From Verrucomicrobiota bacterium (lineage in GTDB: Bacteria > Verrucomicrobiota > Verrucomicrobiia > Chthoniobacterales > SZAS-18): a DNA stretch of 64,000 nt. Shown piece after piece: positions 17,330 to 25,783 of the stretch. The stretch lies in NCBI GenBank assembly GCA_025353105.1, contig JANXRG010000017.1:1-64000 (forward strand). The letters are read 5' to 3'. The position numbers were made by a program, and so were the translations under genes. Position 1 is the stretch's first letter, and the number at the start of each line of letters is the position of its first letter. The notes beneath the pieces are model-generated. The model was given only the letters and a program-made list of their open reading frames with translations. It searched no databases and had not been told where the DNA came from.

Positions 17330-18570
17330 CCGCGCATCGCGGCCGCCAGCTTCGCCGTGTTTCTTGCGGCGAGAAAATTCTCGACGACCCATTGGTGGGC
17401 GTTGATCCGAATTCGTTCGCGCAACGCGGAATCGTTGACCAGGCGGACAATCGCGTCGGCGAGTGCCACCGAATCATGGGGATCAGCGATCAGGCCCGTC
17501 TTTTCGTGCGCGACCGCCTCCGCCGCGCCGCCACCCGGACTGCTGATGACGCAAAGACCGTGCGCCATCGCTTCGGGAATCACGTTCGGCAGCCCGTCGC
17601 GGTCGCCTTCCGCATCCACGACGCCGGTGTGGAGAAGAACATCCGACTCGTCATACGCGCTCTGCACGTCCGCGGGCGCCATCGCGCCTTCCAACGTGAC
17701 ACCGGAGCCCAGGTCGAGTTCGCCGATGCGAGATTCGAGTCGCGTCCGTTCCGGTCCCTCGCCGATGATCCGCAGCCGCGCATCGATCCCGCGCTGGCGT
17801 AACTCGGCGCACGCCGCGAGTTGCAGAGCATGCCCCTTCTTTTCCACCAGGCGGCCCACCGACAACAGTCGCACATTTTTCGAATCGATCGCCGCCGCGG
17901 GTCGGAGCGGCGCGAGATCCGTCAATCCACGTCGCGCGAGAATGATCTCGGCCGTCCGATCCGGAAAACGCTGCTGGATCGACTCGACATTGGCCTGGGT
18001 CGTGGTGTGGACAAAGCGCGCAAGGCAAAGCTTGTGCGGCAGCAGCGGATCGCCGCCGTGCCGGTAAAGATCGTAGGCGTGTGCCCCAAAACTGAACGGT
18101 TTTCCCAACAGCGCCGAAAGCGCCAGCGCGGTGGTCGCCGGCGCCGTCGCCCAGGCGCCGTGCAGCCAGTCGACATCCTCGCCGTGCTCGGCTCGCGCGC
18201 GAAACTCAGCGGCTTTCCCGAGCGCAAAGACCCCGCCCCAAATCGTCATGAACCAACCCTCGGCATCGCTGGGTCGATGCCGCCAGACCGCGCGGATCCC
18301 GCTCCAGACGAGACGCGGATTCCGCAGCGCCGCAAAAGACGCCCCCGCGCAAATCGAAAGAAATCTGCAACGCAGGATGCGTGGTCCATCCGGTGCGGCC
18401 GGCTCACGGTTGCCCCAGTCCCACAACGGATGCACCTCAACCTCGAGTCCGTGGCCCATCACGCCGCGCATCTCGCGGTCGATGAACGTCTGCGTGAGCA
18501 GCGGATAACGCATCACGAAATACGCGACGCGACGCGACGGCGCGGGGGATGCGGCGGAATCGGGGTTCAC
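17308..18570 (-). CDS. Glycosyltransferase family 4
   Basis: A 420-residue GT-B transferase. The N-terminus has VAYFVMRYPLLTQTFIDREM, typical of colanic-acid WcaL-like transferases. Later blocks are LLSVGRLVEKKGHALQLAAC, LRIIGEGPERTRLE and DGLPNVIPEAMAHGLCVISS, containing the EX7E-type motif. The start is GTG at 18570, overlapping the stop of the acetyltransferase gene (GTGA). Its 3' end overlaps the convergent oxoamine synthase gene by 22 bases. Confidence 0.87.
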   Translation of the reverse strand: MNPDSAASPAPSRRVAYFVMRYPLLTQTFIDREMRGVMGHGLEVEVHPLWDWGNREPAAPDGPRILRCRFLSICAGASFAALRNPRLVWSGIRAVWRHRPSDAEGWFMTIWGGVFALGKAAEFRARAEHGEDVDWLHGAWATAPATTALALSALLGKPFSFGAHAYDLYRHGGDPLLPHKLCLARFVHTTTQANVESIQQRFPDRTAEIILARRGLTDLAPLRPAAAIDSKNVRLLSVGRLVEKKGHALQLAACAELRQRGIDARLRIIGEGPERTRLESRIGELDLGSGVTLEGAMAPADVQSAYDESDVLLHTGVVDAEGDRDGLPNVIPEAMAHGLCVISSPGGGAAEAVAHEKTGLIADPHDSVALADAIVRLVNDSALRERIRINAHQWVVENFLAARNTAKLAAAMRGQAAIGR

Positions 18571-18974
18571 AGGCGTTTGCCCAGGCTGATGACTTCATCC
18601 ACCGCGTAGCCGAGATGCCGGTAGAACGCGACCACGGCTTCGTTTACCGATCGGACCTGGAGATTTATTTTCGGACAGCCCAGGGCGCGGAGCGAATCCT
18701 CCGCCGCCAACATCAGCGCGCGCCCCACGCCGTGGCGCTGCGCATCGGGGTCCACCGCGAGGTAATTGATCCAGCCGCGATGGCCCTCGTACCCGGCCAT
18801 GACGGTGCCGACGACGGTGCCGTCCAGTTCACCCACGAAAAACAGCTCCGGCTGCCAGCTTCTCTTCAATGCGATGTCGCGCACCGGATCATTCCGCGGC
18901 CCATCGAGACCGCAACGCTGCCAGAGCGCGACCACGGCTCTCTCATCGGCGGATTCGAAGCGGCGGATGTTCAT
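18567..18974 (-). CDS. ypeA: GNAT acetyltransferase, YpeA-like
   Basis: A 135-residue N-acetyltransferase. The order MNIRRFESADE, LWQRCGLDGPRNDP, VVGTVMAGYEGHRGWINYLA, the acetyl-CoA loop QRHGVGRALM, GCPKINLQVRSVN and a final VISLGKRL all match the E. coli YpeA pattern as I remember it. Substrate is unknown for this group. It sits between two glycosyltransferase genes on the same strand, 8 bases after the upstream one and overlapping the downstream one, so it may act in the same glycan pathway. Confidence 0.82.
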   Translation of the reverse strand: MNIRRFESADERAVVALWQRCGLDGPRNDPVRDIALKRSWQPELFFVGELDGTVVGTVMAGYEGHRGWINYLAVDPDAQRHGVGRALMLAAEDSLRALGCPKINLQVRSVNEAVVAFYRHLGYAVDEVISLGKRL

Positions 18975-18982
18975 CGAGATCG

Positions 18983-20032
18983 CTAGGCGGAAACTAACTG
19001 GCGGACGCGTTCCACCACCTGTGCCGTGCCGTCGAAAGTCTTGCCGGCAAGATTGGAACGATACTCGTCGAGCTGCGATTCAAACGCGCGCAGAACCCGG
19101 GCGCTGGGCTGGCTCGAGGTGAAGTAATCGCCGTAACCGAGCGCGCGGATGTGCGCCGCGTTGAGAAACTGTTCGAAGAGCATGGGCACGGGAAAACAAA
19201 GGACGGGCTTGCCGTAGTGCAACGCCTCGCAGACCAAATTGTGACCCCCATTCGTCACGGCATACGCGCAGGTCGCGAGATCCTCGAGGATGCGGCGGTC
19301 GTCGTACGGCCGGAAGACGAGATTGCCGTCGCGCGTTTCGTGCTGGGGATTAAAGCCGTACACGCGCACCTCGCGCCCGCAGCCGCGGAGCATTTCCACG
19401 ATCGCCCGCGAGGTCGAGCTCGTCTGGTAGCACAGTACGTGATCGCCCGCCTGCGATCCAATCTGCGTCACGATCCAACGCAACACCGGCGGCAGTAATT
19501 CATCCGTCCGGCCGGCGCGCAGCGGCGGATGGTAGAATGAGACGATGAGATTCTTCTTCGTCCGATCGAAAAGCAGCCGGTCGCTGCCGTAGGCCAGCGC
19601 ATGGGACAATCGCTGGCCGGCCGGCACGTCGTATTCGCACGCGACGAGCAGATGTGAGTGATCGATCGACACGCATTCGAGTCCCGCCGCCGCGCTGGCA
19701 AACGGCAGAAAAAATTCGCGGTCGCACAGCGCGACCGTGGGTTTCCAGGATTTGATCAGGGCGCGGATCTCCCGCTTCACTTGTGGAATCTCCGCGAGGC
19801 GGGCCGCGATTTGCCCAGCGGCGCGGACGATGGAGACGCGGCCCTTATGGTGCGCGGCGGTGCGGAGGACGGGGACCTCGAGGCAGGGAAACTTCCCGGC
19901 GACCGCCGCCGGAACGTGGCCGCCGCCGACAAAATGGAGCTCGTGCTCCTCCGCAAGGCGCGACGCGATGGCGAGCGAGCGCATGATGTGCCCGTGCGTA
20001 TTGCCCATTACGCCGTAGAGGATTCTCGCCAT
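18983..20032 (-). CDS. GT-B glycosyltransferase, MurG/UGT-like
   Basis: A 349-residue transferase with a glycine-rich N-terminus (ILYGVMGNTHGHIMRSLAIA) and a nucleotide-sugar site at the end (TNGGHNLVCEALHYGKPVL then PVPMLFEQFLNAAHI), the pattern of glycosyltransferases related to MurG and UDP-glucuronosyltransferases. Catalytic detail and acceptor are not evident. It leads the three-gene unit with the acetyltransferase and GT4 genes and is divergent from the 20069 gene (36-base gap). Confidence 0.8.
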   Translation of the reverse strand: MARILYGVMGNTHGHIMRSLAIASRLAEEHELHFVGGGHVPAAVAGKFPCLEVPVLRTAAHHKGRVSIVRAAGQIAARLAEIPQVKREIRALIKSWKPTVALCDREFFLPFASAAAGLECVSIDHSHLLVACEYDVPAGQRLSHALAYGSDRLLFDRTKKNLIVSFYHPPLRAGRTDELLPPVLRWIVTQIGSQAGDHVLCYQTSSTSRAIVEMLRGCGREVRVYGFNPQHETRDGNLVFRPYDDRRILEDLATCAYAVTNGGHNLVCEALHYGKPVLCFPVPMLFEQFLNAAHIRALGYGDYFTSSQPSARVLRAFESQLDEYRSNLAGKTFDGTAQVVERVRQLVSA

Positions 20033-20068
20033 TCGCGGTATGAATCACCGGTAACGCCCCGGCCGACC

Positions 20069-20539
20069 ATGAAAAAATACCGCCGACTTCAAACCGCGCT
20101 CGCCGCGTTGGTGGTCGGCACGTTTGCGCTCGGCCTGGTCAGCGCGGTCCGTCCCGGCGGCGAAATCTACCCTTTTGCCTCGTGGTTTTTGTTCTCCCTC
20201 GTGCCGCAGCGGGTGACTTCCTACGAGATTCGCGTGCACGCGTGGGGCGAGCGGGAATTCGATCCACCGAAGCCGTTGATTGAGGTCGGCGGCCTCGTGC
20301 GCAGTCCGCAATCCTCGCTGGTGTATCAGCTCGTGCAGCGGTTTGGCCGGGCCGTTGAATCCGGAAATCAGGCGGACCGGGACAACGCGTGGCGGCTGCT
20401 CCAAGCGACGTTTTCGTCGTCCGTCGACCTGCGCTATGACCTGGTAAAACTCTCGTACGATCCGATGGAGCGCGCTCGAGGGGCACGAATCGAACGAACC
20501 GTCCTGGAAGCGAGCGATCGGGACCGCAAGAACCCATGA
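20069..20539 (+). CDS. Hypothetical membrane-anchored protein
   Basis: A 156-residue protein with one N-terminal membrane segment (about residues 8-27, TALAALVVGTFALGLVSAV), a second weakly hydrophobic stretch (about 33-50) and a polar remainder. I do not recognise the family. ATG at 20069 is preferred over upstream frames, which are antisense to the glycosyltransferase gene. It overlaps the next gene by ATGA, a polytopic membrane protein, so the two probably act together. Confidence 0.6.
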   Translation: MKKYRRLQTALAALVVGTFALGLVSAVRPGGEIYPFASWFLFSLVPQRVTSYEIRVHAWGEREFDPPKPLIEVGGLVRSPQSSLVYQLVQRFGRAVESGNQADRDNAWRLLQATFSSSVDLRYDLVKLSYDPMERARGARIERTVLEASDRDRKNP

Positions 20540-21555
20540 ACCCCTTGCTCCACCAAATTTGTCGGCGCTTGCGGCGCACGCCACGACCCAGCGCAGGCGG
20601 CACGTTCGAATCCATCGCAACGCGGACCGCGCACGCGCAGACGCTGGTGCGCGCCTTCTATGCCTATCTTCTTTTCCTCGCGGCGTTCAGCATCCCGGAG
20701 TTCGGCAGCCTGGCGCAACCGCGCGAACTCAGCCTGCTCTGGCCGGTCGCATGGATCGATGCCGTGGAGCCGATCCGGGGCATTCGCTTCGTGACCGGCT
20801 TCTTTCTCGCCGCCAGTCTCGCGGGTGCCATCTGGCCCGGACCGCGCCTGCTGCGGGTGGCCGCGTTTGTCGGGCTGCTCTGCTTCGTGGCGCTGAAAAA
20901 CTCTGAAGGCAAGATCGGCCACAGCCTGCACCTGCCCGTCCTTGTCGCGCTCGCGTTTGTCTTTCTGCCGCAGGGTTGGCAGCGCCCCGATGCCTCGCGT
21001 CTCATCCGGATGTCGCTGCTCCAGGTTTTCGCGGCGACGCAGGTCCTCCTCCTCCTCACGTACACCATGTCGGGCCTCGGCAAGCTGGGGGGAGGGCTCT
21101 ACGAATGGTTCAGTGGCCAGGCCCATCCGTTCCAAATTGATGGATTTTCCCGAATCGTGGCCGAGCGATTGCTGCAAACCAACTCCAGCAGCGTCCTCGG
21201 GCGGTGGATTATCGACCATCCATGGCTCGGCTGGCCGCTTCTTCCTGGAGCCATCTACTTGCAAACGACCTCGGTCATCGCCGCGTTCCGGCCCTCCCTC
21301 CACCGGTGGTGGGGCGTCGCGCTAATTGTTTTTCACGTGGGCAACGCCTTCATTCTGACCATTTACTTCCCGCACAGCATCTTCCTGCTCGGCTTGTTCC
21401 TCCTGGCGTCGCCCTTTGCGCCGGCGGGCTTTGACGCGCGACAAATTCTGGCGGATTTACCGATTCTATCTGTGTTCTCGCGGGTTACATCCTGGCATTC
21501 CATGGTCCCGGTAACAGCACCCACCAGCAGGAACATCGACGGGTCGGCGCGATAG
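20536..21555 (+). CDS. Polytopic membrane protein, possibly HTTM-like
   Basis: A 339-residue protein with about seven or eight hydrophobic segments (for example YAYLLFLAAFSIPEF, FVTGFFLAASLAGAIW, LLQVFAATQVLLLLTYTM, FILTIYFPHSIFLLGLFLL). The ...YTMSGLGKL... and late WWGVALIVFHVGNAFI pattern recall HTTM/vitamin-K carboxylase-like membrane domains, but the match is weak. It is cotranslated with the gene before it and lies 23 bases before the MGDG-synthase-like transferase. Function unknown; lipid or envelope modification is a guess from context. Confidence 0.6.
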   Translation: MNPLLHQICRRLRRTPRPSAGGTFESIATRTAHAQTLVRAFYAYLLFLAAFSIPEFGSLAQPRELSLLWPVAWIDAVEPIRGIRFVTGFFLAASLAGAIWPGPRLLRVAAFVGLLCFVALKNSEGKIGHSLHLPVLVALAFVFLPQGWQRPDASRLIRMSLLQVFAATQVLLLLTYTMSGLGKLGGGLYEWFSGQAHPFQIDGFSRIVAERLLQTNSSSVLGRWIIDHPWLGWPLLPGAIYLQTTSVIAAFRPSLHRWWGVALIVFHVGNAFILTIYFPHSIFLLGLFLLASPFAPAGFDARQILADLPILSVFSRVTSWHSMVPVTAPTSRNIDGSAR

Positions 21556-21578
21556 AAAGTTATTGTCCCTATTTTCGC

Positions 21579-22835
21579 ATGCGCGTTTTGATTCTCACCT
21601 CCAGCACGGGCGGCGGCCACAACATGCGGGCCCGATCCTTTATTGAATGGGCGCGGCTCGAGCGGCCCCAGCGATTGCACGTGAAGATGCACAAGGCACT
21701 CGAGAGCACGAACGAGCTCCTGGCGTTCGGCGTGCGCGCGTACAACTGGATTCAGCGGACCTATCCAGGACTGCACAACGTCTATTTCAACCTGCTCGAG
21801 GTTGCCGCGCCGTGCGATCGGCCCGCGAAGATTTTCGGGCAGGATCGCTTCCGTCGCGTGCTTGATGAGGAGGAGCCCGATCTTGTGCTGAGCGTGCACG
21901 GCTTCCTGAACCACGGATTTTTCGATCTCGCTCGGCGGCATTTACCCGATGTCCGTTGCGTCACGTACTGCGGCGAATTATTTGGCCGCTACGGGTTCAG
22001 CCGGCATTGGGTGAATCCGAGCGCGGATCTTTTCGTCGGGGCGGTGGAGGAAACCTGCGCGCGGGCCCGCGAGTTGGGCATGCCGGAGGAAGCGTCCATG
22101 GTCGGCGGCTTCCTGCTGCATCCGGCGTTTTACCAGGCGCCGCAAACCATCGCCGAACGCCGGCATTTCCTCGGCGCGAATCTCGCGCTCGACCCCGATC
22201 GCTTCACGCTGCTGTTGTCCACGGGCGAGCACGGGGCCAATAATCACATCGCGCTGCTCACGTCTCTGCGCGACCGCCTCGCCGCGCCTCTGCAGGGTCG
22301 ACTCCAGGTCATCGCGCTTTGCGGCCGCTCCGACGAAACATTCCAAAGCGTGCGCGCGTGGGCCCAAGCGAACCAGCAATTTGCCGTTCGTCCCCTGCCT
22401 TACGCCGACAGCTTCCACATGTCACGCCTGCTGCAATGCGCGAACGCCGTGGTCGTCCGGCCCGGCACCGGCAGCACCAGCGAAGCCATCCAGACCGGCT
22501 GCCCGATTGTCTTCAACGGCATTGGCGGCTTCATGCCGCAGGAGCGCATCACGCTGCGTTATGCGCGCCGCCGCGGTTTCTCGTCGGAAGTGGAGGAAGC
22601 CGGCGATCTGCCGCCGATTCTCACGCCGTGGCTCGAGGACGCGGATGATCTCGGCTATCACGGCAAGCGCGAATGCATGATCGCCGCGCGGCCCAGGCAG
22701 CATCCGCTGGACATTCTTTCCGCCGTGATAAATACACCCCAACGCGGGCCCCGGTCCGAGCCGATGGCGGAGGCCGCCGAGCGCCCCCTGCCCATCAACG
22801 GCGCGGCCGCGGACCCGTCTGCCGCACTGGGCTAA
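21579..22835 (+). CDS. Processive diacylglycerol glycosyltransferase-like (MGDG synthase family)
   Basis: A 418-residue GT28-type enzyme. The N-terminus VLILTSSTGGGHNMRARSF is the GGGH membrane-lipid acceptor block of MGDG synthases and UgtP. The C-terminal donor site is VVVRPGTGSTSEAIQTGCP then IVFNGIGGFMPQE, again typical. These enzymes add galactose or glucose to diacylglycerol at the inner membrane face. The last 40 residues are low-complexity and probably disordered. It is followed by SCP2-like and aminotransferase genes, which fits a lipid pathway. Confidence 0.85.
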   Translation: MRVLILTSSTGGGHNMRARSFIEWARLERPQRLHVKMHKALESTNELLAFGVRAYNWIQRTYPGLHNVYFNLLEVAAPCDRPAKIFGQDRFRRVLDEEEPDLVLSVHGFLNHGFFDLARRHLPDVRCVTYCGELFGRYGFSRHWVNPSADLFVGAVEETCARARELGMPEEASMVGGFLLHPAFYQAPQTIAERRHFLGANLALDPDRFTLLLSTGEHGANNHIALLTSLRDRLAAPLQGRLQVIALCGRSDETFQSVRAWAQANQQFAVRPLPYADSFHMSRLLQCANAVVVRPGTGSTSEAIQTGCPIVFNGIGGFMPQERITLRYARRRGFSSEVEEAGDLPPILTPWLEDADDLGYHGKRECMIAARPRQHPLDILSAVINTPQRGPRSEPMAEAAERPLPINGAAADPSAALG

Positions 22836-22880
22836 CGCCGGCTTTCCGCACGCCGGAAACTCGCGCATGTTGCAGACGTG

Positions 22881-23675
22881 ATGCGCGCCGGAAACGAAAT
22901 GCTGCTCTGCCGCCTGCACCTGCATGCCGTGCTGCCAGCGCTCGAAGCGCTCTCCCGCCTGGTCCCGCAAGCCCGCGACGCGGTCGCGGGCGCGAATTTT
23001 GCGCTCGGCCTGCGCGTCGCGGATGGACCATCAGCGATGGTTACGGCCGCGGACGGCGTGTTGCGCGTCGAGCCGGCCCTTGCCTCGCGCGGCGGCGCGG
23101 TGCTGTATTTTTTCCGGCCGCGGCATCTCAACGCCATCTTTCTGCAGCGCGTGGCGATGCCGCCCCTGCCGGTGCGCGGTTGGTTGCGGTTCGCGAAGCT
23201 GCGACCCTTCCTGCGCCTCGCCAAGGTGCTCGATGCGACCCTCCAGCCGGCCGAGCCTGCGCTCGCGGACGACGAATTCCGGCGGCGTCATTTGCTGCTT
23301 TCGTTTCAGGTCGCGCTGCGAGCCGTGCCGATCGTCGCCCGCGAGGATCCGCTCGCAATGCGGGCGCTGAAATCGACGCCGCCCGGACTGCTCACAATTC
23401 GTATTCCCAATCTCGAATTTGTCGCATGGGTCGAATGGCGGAACGGGGTCTTGCGCAGCGAACTCGGCGAGCCGCCCAGCGCGGCCGATGCCATCGTGAC
23501 CGTGCGCGACGAGGAGACCGCGCGCCTTCTCGTGGCCGGCCAGCTCGATCCGCAGGCGGCCCTTGGGCTGGGTCGCGTGCGAGTCGACGGCCTGATTCCG
23601 CTCGCGGATGGACTCGATGTGTTGCTGCATCGTGTGGAATCGTATCTTGGGGCCCCCGCCCGCGCCCGCTCATGA
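22881..23675 (+). CDS. SCP2-like lipid-binding protein (tentative)
   Basis: A 264-residue soluble protein without catalytic motifs I can name. The C-terminal part (PSAADAIVTVRDEETARLLV, then DPQAALGLGRVRVDGLIPLA) follows the SCP2 sterol-carrier pattern, in which a hydrophobic cavity holds lipid. The middle region, with VLYFFRPRHLNAIFL, resembles SCP2-containing proteins of lipid clusters. GTG (22878) and ATG (22881) are adjacent; I took the ATG. It overlaps the aminotransferase gene by ATGA. A lipid-carrier role is inference. Confidence 0.5.
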   Translation: MRAGNEMLLCRLHLHAVLPALEALSRLVPQARDAVAGANFALGLRVADGPSAMVTAADGVLRVEPALASRGGAVLYFFRPRHLNAIFLQRVAMPPLPVRGWLRFAKLRPFLRLAKVLDATLQPAEPALADDEFRRRHLLLSFQVALRAVPIVAREDPLAMRALKSTPPGLLTIRIPNLEFVAWVEWRNGVLRSELGEPPSAADAIVTVRDEETARLLVAGQLDPQAALGLGRVRVDGLIPLADGLDVLLHRVESYLGAPARARS

Positions 23676-24904
23676 ACCGCCCTGACTTCTCGAAATCCGC
23701 CGCGCTCTTCGCCCGCGCCTTGCAGGTGATTCCCGGCGGGATCTACGGGCACACGAGTCCAGCGCTGGCACTTCCCGGCACGTCACCTTATTACGCCGCG
23801 CGCGCCGAGGGCTGCCGCTATTGGGATGTCGACGGCAACGAGTTCTTGGACTTCATGTGCGCGTACGGGCCCATCGTCCTCGGCTACAATCACCCGGAGG
23901 TCGAGGAAGCCGCCGCGAGGCAGGCGCGCGACGGAAACTGCTTCAATCATCCCACCGGGTTGATGGTCCAGCTGGCGGAGCGGCTTGTTTCGCTCGTCGA
24001 TTTTGCGTCGTGGGCGGTCTTTGGGAAGAATGGTGCCGACATGACAACTTGGTGCGTGCAGGTCGCGCGCGAGCATACGGAAGCAAAGAAGATCCTCAGG
24101 GTCGCCGGCGCTTATCACGGGTCGCACGCGTGGTGCAGCCCGGGCCACGGCGGCTGGATCGATGAGGATCGCGCGCACGTCCATGCGTTTCCCTGGAACG
24201 ATCTCGACGCCTTTCGCGATCTCGTGAAGAAACATCGCGGGGAAATCGCCGGGGTCATCACCACGGCGTTCCACCATCCCGCCTTTGGCGATTCCGTGAT
24301 GGCGGCGCCAGGGTTTCTGCGCGGGATCCAGGAAACCTGCCGCGCCGAAGGGATTGTGTTCATCCTTGACGACGTGCGATCCGGCTTTCGCCTGCATCTT
24401 GGCGGATCGCATCGCGTTCTGGATTTCGAGCCCGATCTGGTCTGCTTCTGCAAAGCGCTCGCCAATGGACACCCAATTTCCGCCGCGCTGGGTCGCAAAG
24501 AATTGCAACCCGCGGCGGGCCGCGTTTTTCTTACAGGCAGTTATTGGAACAGCGCTGTCCCTATGGCGGCAGCTCTTTCGACGCTGATCGTCATCGAACG
24601 CGATGGGGTGATTGAGCGCATTGGGAAGGTCGGCGCGCAGCTGCGCGAAGGCTTTGTCAAGGCCGCCGCGAAACACGCGTTGCCGATTCGCTACACCGGC
24701 CACGATTCAATGCCGTTTATGTCGTTTGGGGACGAAACGAATTTCTTGCGCAGCCAGGTTTTCTGCCGCGAAATGATGCAGTGCGGCGTGTTTCTGCATC
24801 CGCATCACAACTGGTTCCTCTGCGCCGCCCACGAGTCGCACGACATCGCCCAGGCGCTGGCGGCCGTCGATGACGCCATGGCCGCGGCGAAGGCGGCGTT
24901 CTGA
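23672..24904 (+). CDS. Class III aminotransferase, glutamate-1-semialdehyde aminomutase-like
   Basis: A 410-residue PLP enzyme. VIPGGIYGHTSPAL, YWDVDGNEFLDFMCAYGP and YNHPEVEEAA are the family N-terminus; VFGKNGADMTTW, GAYHGSHAWCSP and FILDDVRSGFRLHLGG (Asp binding the PLP nitrogen) follow; the PLP lysine is in VCFCKALANGHPISA. Its resemblance is to HemL, but context (GT28-like and SCP2-like genes, overlapping start) suggests an aminotransferase on a lipid or sugar substrate, not haem synthesis. The long open frame upstream of 23672 is a shadow. Confidence 0.85.
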   Translation: MNRPDFSKSAALFARALQVIPGGIYGHTSPALALPGTSPYYAARAEGCRYWDVDGNEFLDFMCAYGPIVLGYNHPEVEEAAARQARDGNCFNHPTGLMVQLAERLVSLVDFASWAVFGKNGADMTTWCVQVAREHTEAKKILRVAGAYHGSHAWCSPGHGGWIDEDRAHVHAFPWNDLDAFRDLVKKHRGEIAGVITTAFHHPAFGDSVMAAPGFLRGIQETCRAEGIVFILDDVRSGFRLHLGGSHRVLDFEPDLVCFCKALANGHPISAALGRKELQPAAGRVFLTGSYWNSAVPMAAALSTLIVIERDGVIERIGKVGAQLREGFVKAAAKHALPIRYTGHDSMPFMSFGDETNFLRSQVFCREMMQCGVFLHPHHNWFLCAAHESHDIAQALAAVDDAMAAAKAAF

Positions 24905-24932
24905 CGCAGCGACTTTTCCGTTGGCAAACGCA

Positions 24933-25373
24933 ATGAACCCAAGACCACTTCGGACTTTGCTCTTGGCACTGGCGCTTGTCACAAACGCGATTGCCGGCGA
25001 TGCCCAAAGAAGCGATGCCAGCCTGGCCGCCGGACTACTTGGAACATGGGAGGCCCCGAAACGTCACGGTTCAAAGAAAATCGTCGTCCAATCGACCTAT
25101 ACCAAAGATGGCCTTGTCGTGGGGTTTACGACGTCGGCGGCAAGATACCCGGACGGCACGACAAAGGAGATTAGAATTAGGGTTAGCGCTCGTTGGAAAG
25201 TCCAAGACGGCGTCCTGTTCGTATCTGACTACAAGACCGAACCTCCCGGTCTCACGCCGAAAGGCTGGGCGCAACGATATAAGATTCTTTCACTCGGGGC
25301 AGACATGGTCTTGTTCCGGGCCCTTAGTGACGGCTCCGAGCAGTATCGGCGGAGAACGAAGCCAAATAGGTGA
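24933..25373 (+). CDS. Small secreted hypothetical protein
   Basis: A 146-residue protein with a likely signal peptide (MNPRPLRTLLLALALVTNAIAG). The mature part begins SLAAGLLGTWEAPK and is rich in short beta-type segments, a pattern seen in lipocalin-like or stress-related periplasmic proteins (LLGTWE... then ARWKVQDGVLFVSDY). Family not recognised. ATG at 24933 lies 28 bases after the aminotransferase stop. AT content is somewhat higher than in its neighbours, so it may be a more recent arrival. Confidence 0.62.
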   Translation: MNPRPLRTLLLALALVTNAIAGDAQRSDASLAAGLLGTWEAPKRHGSKKIVVQSTYTKDGLVVGFTTSAARYPDGTTKEIRIRVSARWKVQDGVLFVSDYKTEPPGLTPKGWAQRYKILSLGADMVLFRALSDGSEQYRRRTKPNR

Positions 25374-25783
25374 GATGTACCTAATGGGACAGACCGGGTG
25401 CGACTTCGACGATTCGCGCCGACGTTGCCGCGGCGGCCATTCATTTCACCCAAAATACCGAGGGTTTGGCAAACCCGGGAAATACTTCCCCTCTATCCGG
25501 AGCGTCCCGGCAGCGACGCGTTGAAGGCTCGCCAGCAGCGAAGCAGATGCACCAACGGACCTTCTCTTTGCGAGATCGTGGCCTTTGGAGTGCGGTTGTC
25601 TGCTACCGCTTTTCGGACGGAACGTATTCAACCGAGGAAAACTCCAGTCTTCGAAAATCGGCCTTTGTTTCGGCCCACCGTTATCTGCGCCGCCAAGCCC
25701 TGACGGAGCAAGCTCCGTTGCCCAAAACGGAGGCAGGCCTCCGCACTCCATAGGCGTCAGTCGATCAACTCGACGAGATCCGG
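25374..25783. other. Non-coding gap with a repeat element
   Basis: This 410-base gap separates convergent genes and has no credible coding frame; short open frames in it are spurious products of the repeat described at 25586-25750. The first 200 bases show nothing I can name. No terminator with a T-run is visible. Confidence 0.6.
25586..25750. repeat. Paired REP-like inverted repeat with internal hairpins
   Basis: The left arm (25586-25620) begins TGGAGTGCGG and carries GCGGTtgtctgctACCGC; the right arm (25715-25750), read in reverse complement, begins TGGAGTGCGG and carries CGGAGGcctgCCTCCG. Both arms continue into a similar T-rich/GG tail. A further perfect hairpin, ACGGAGC-aa-GCTCCGT, lies at 25702-25717. 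Two palindromic units in opposite orientation are the build of a bacterial BIME/REP pair. I recall the TGGAGTGCGG...CCTGC...CCGC unit as common between Verrucomicrobiota genes, where it creates false open frames. Confidence 0.65.

Noticed and set aside
21330-21350. Third CACGTG-containing site near the HTTM-like gene
   Set aside because: Only the central six bases are palindromic and the flanks do not match parS.
22673-23671. Long + frame upstream of the aminotransferase (total 743 residues)
   Set aside because: It is Arg/Ala/Pro-rich shadow of the SCP2-like gene; the family start is at 23672.
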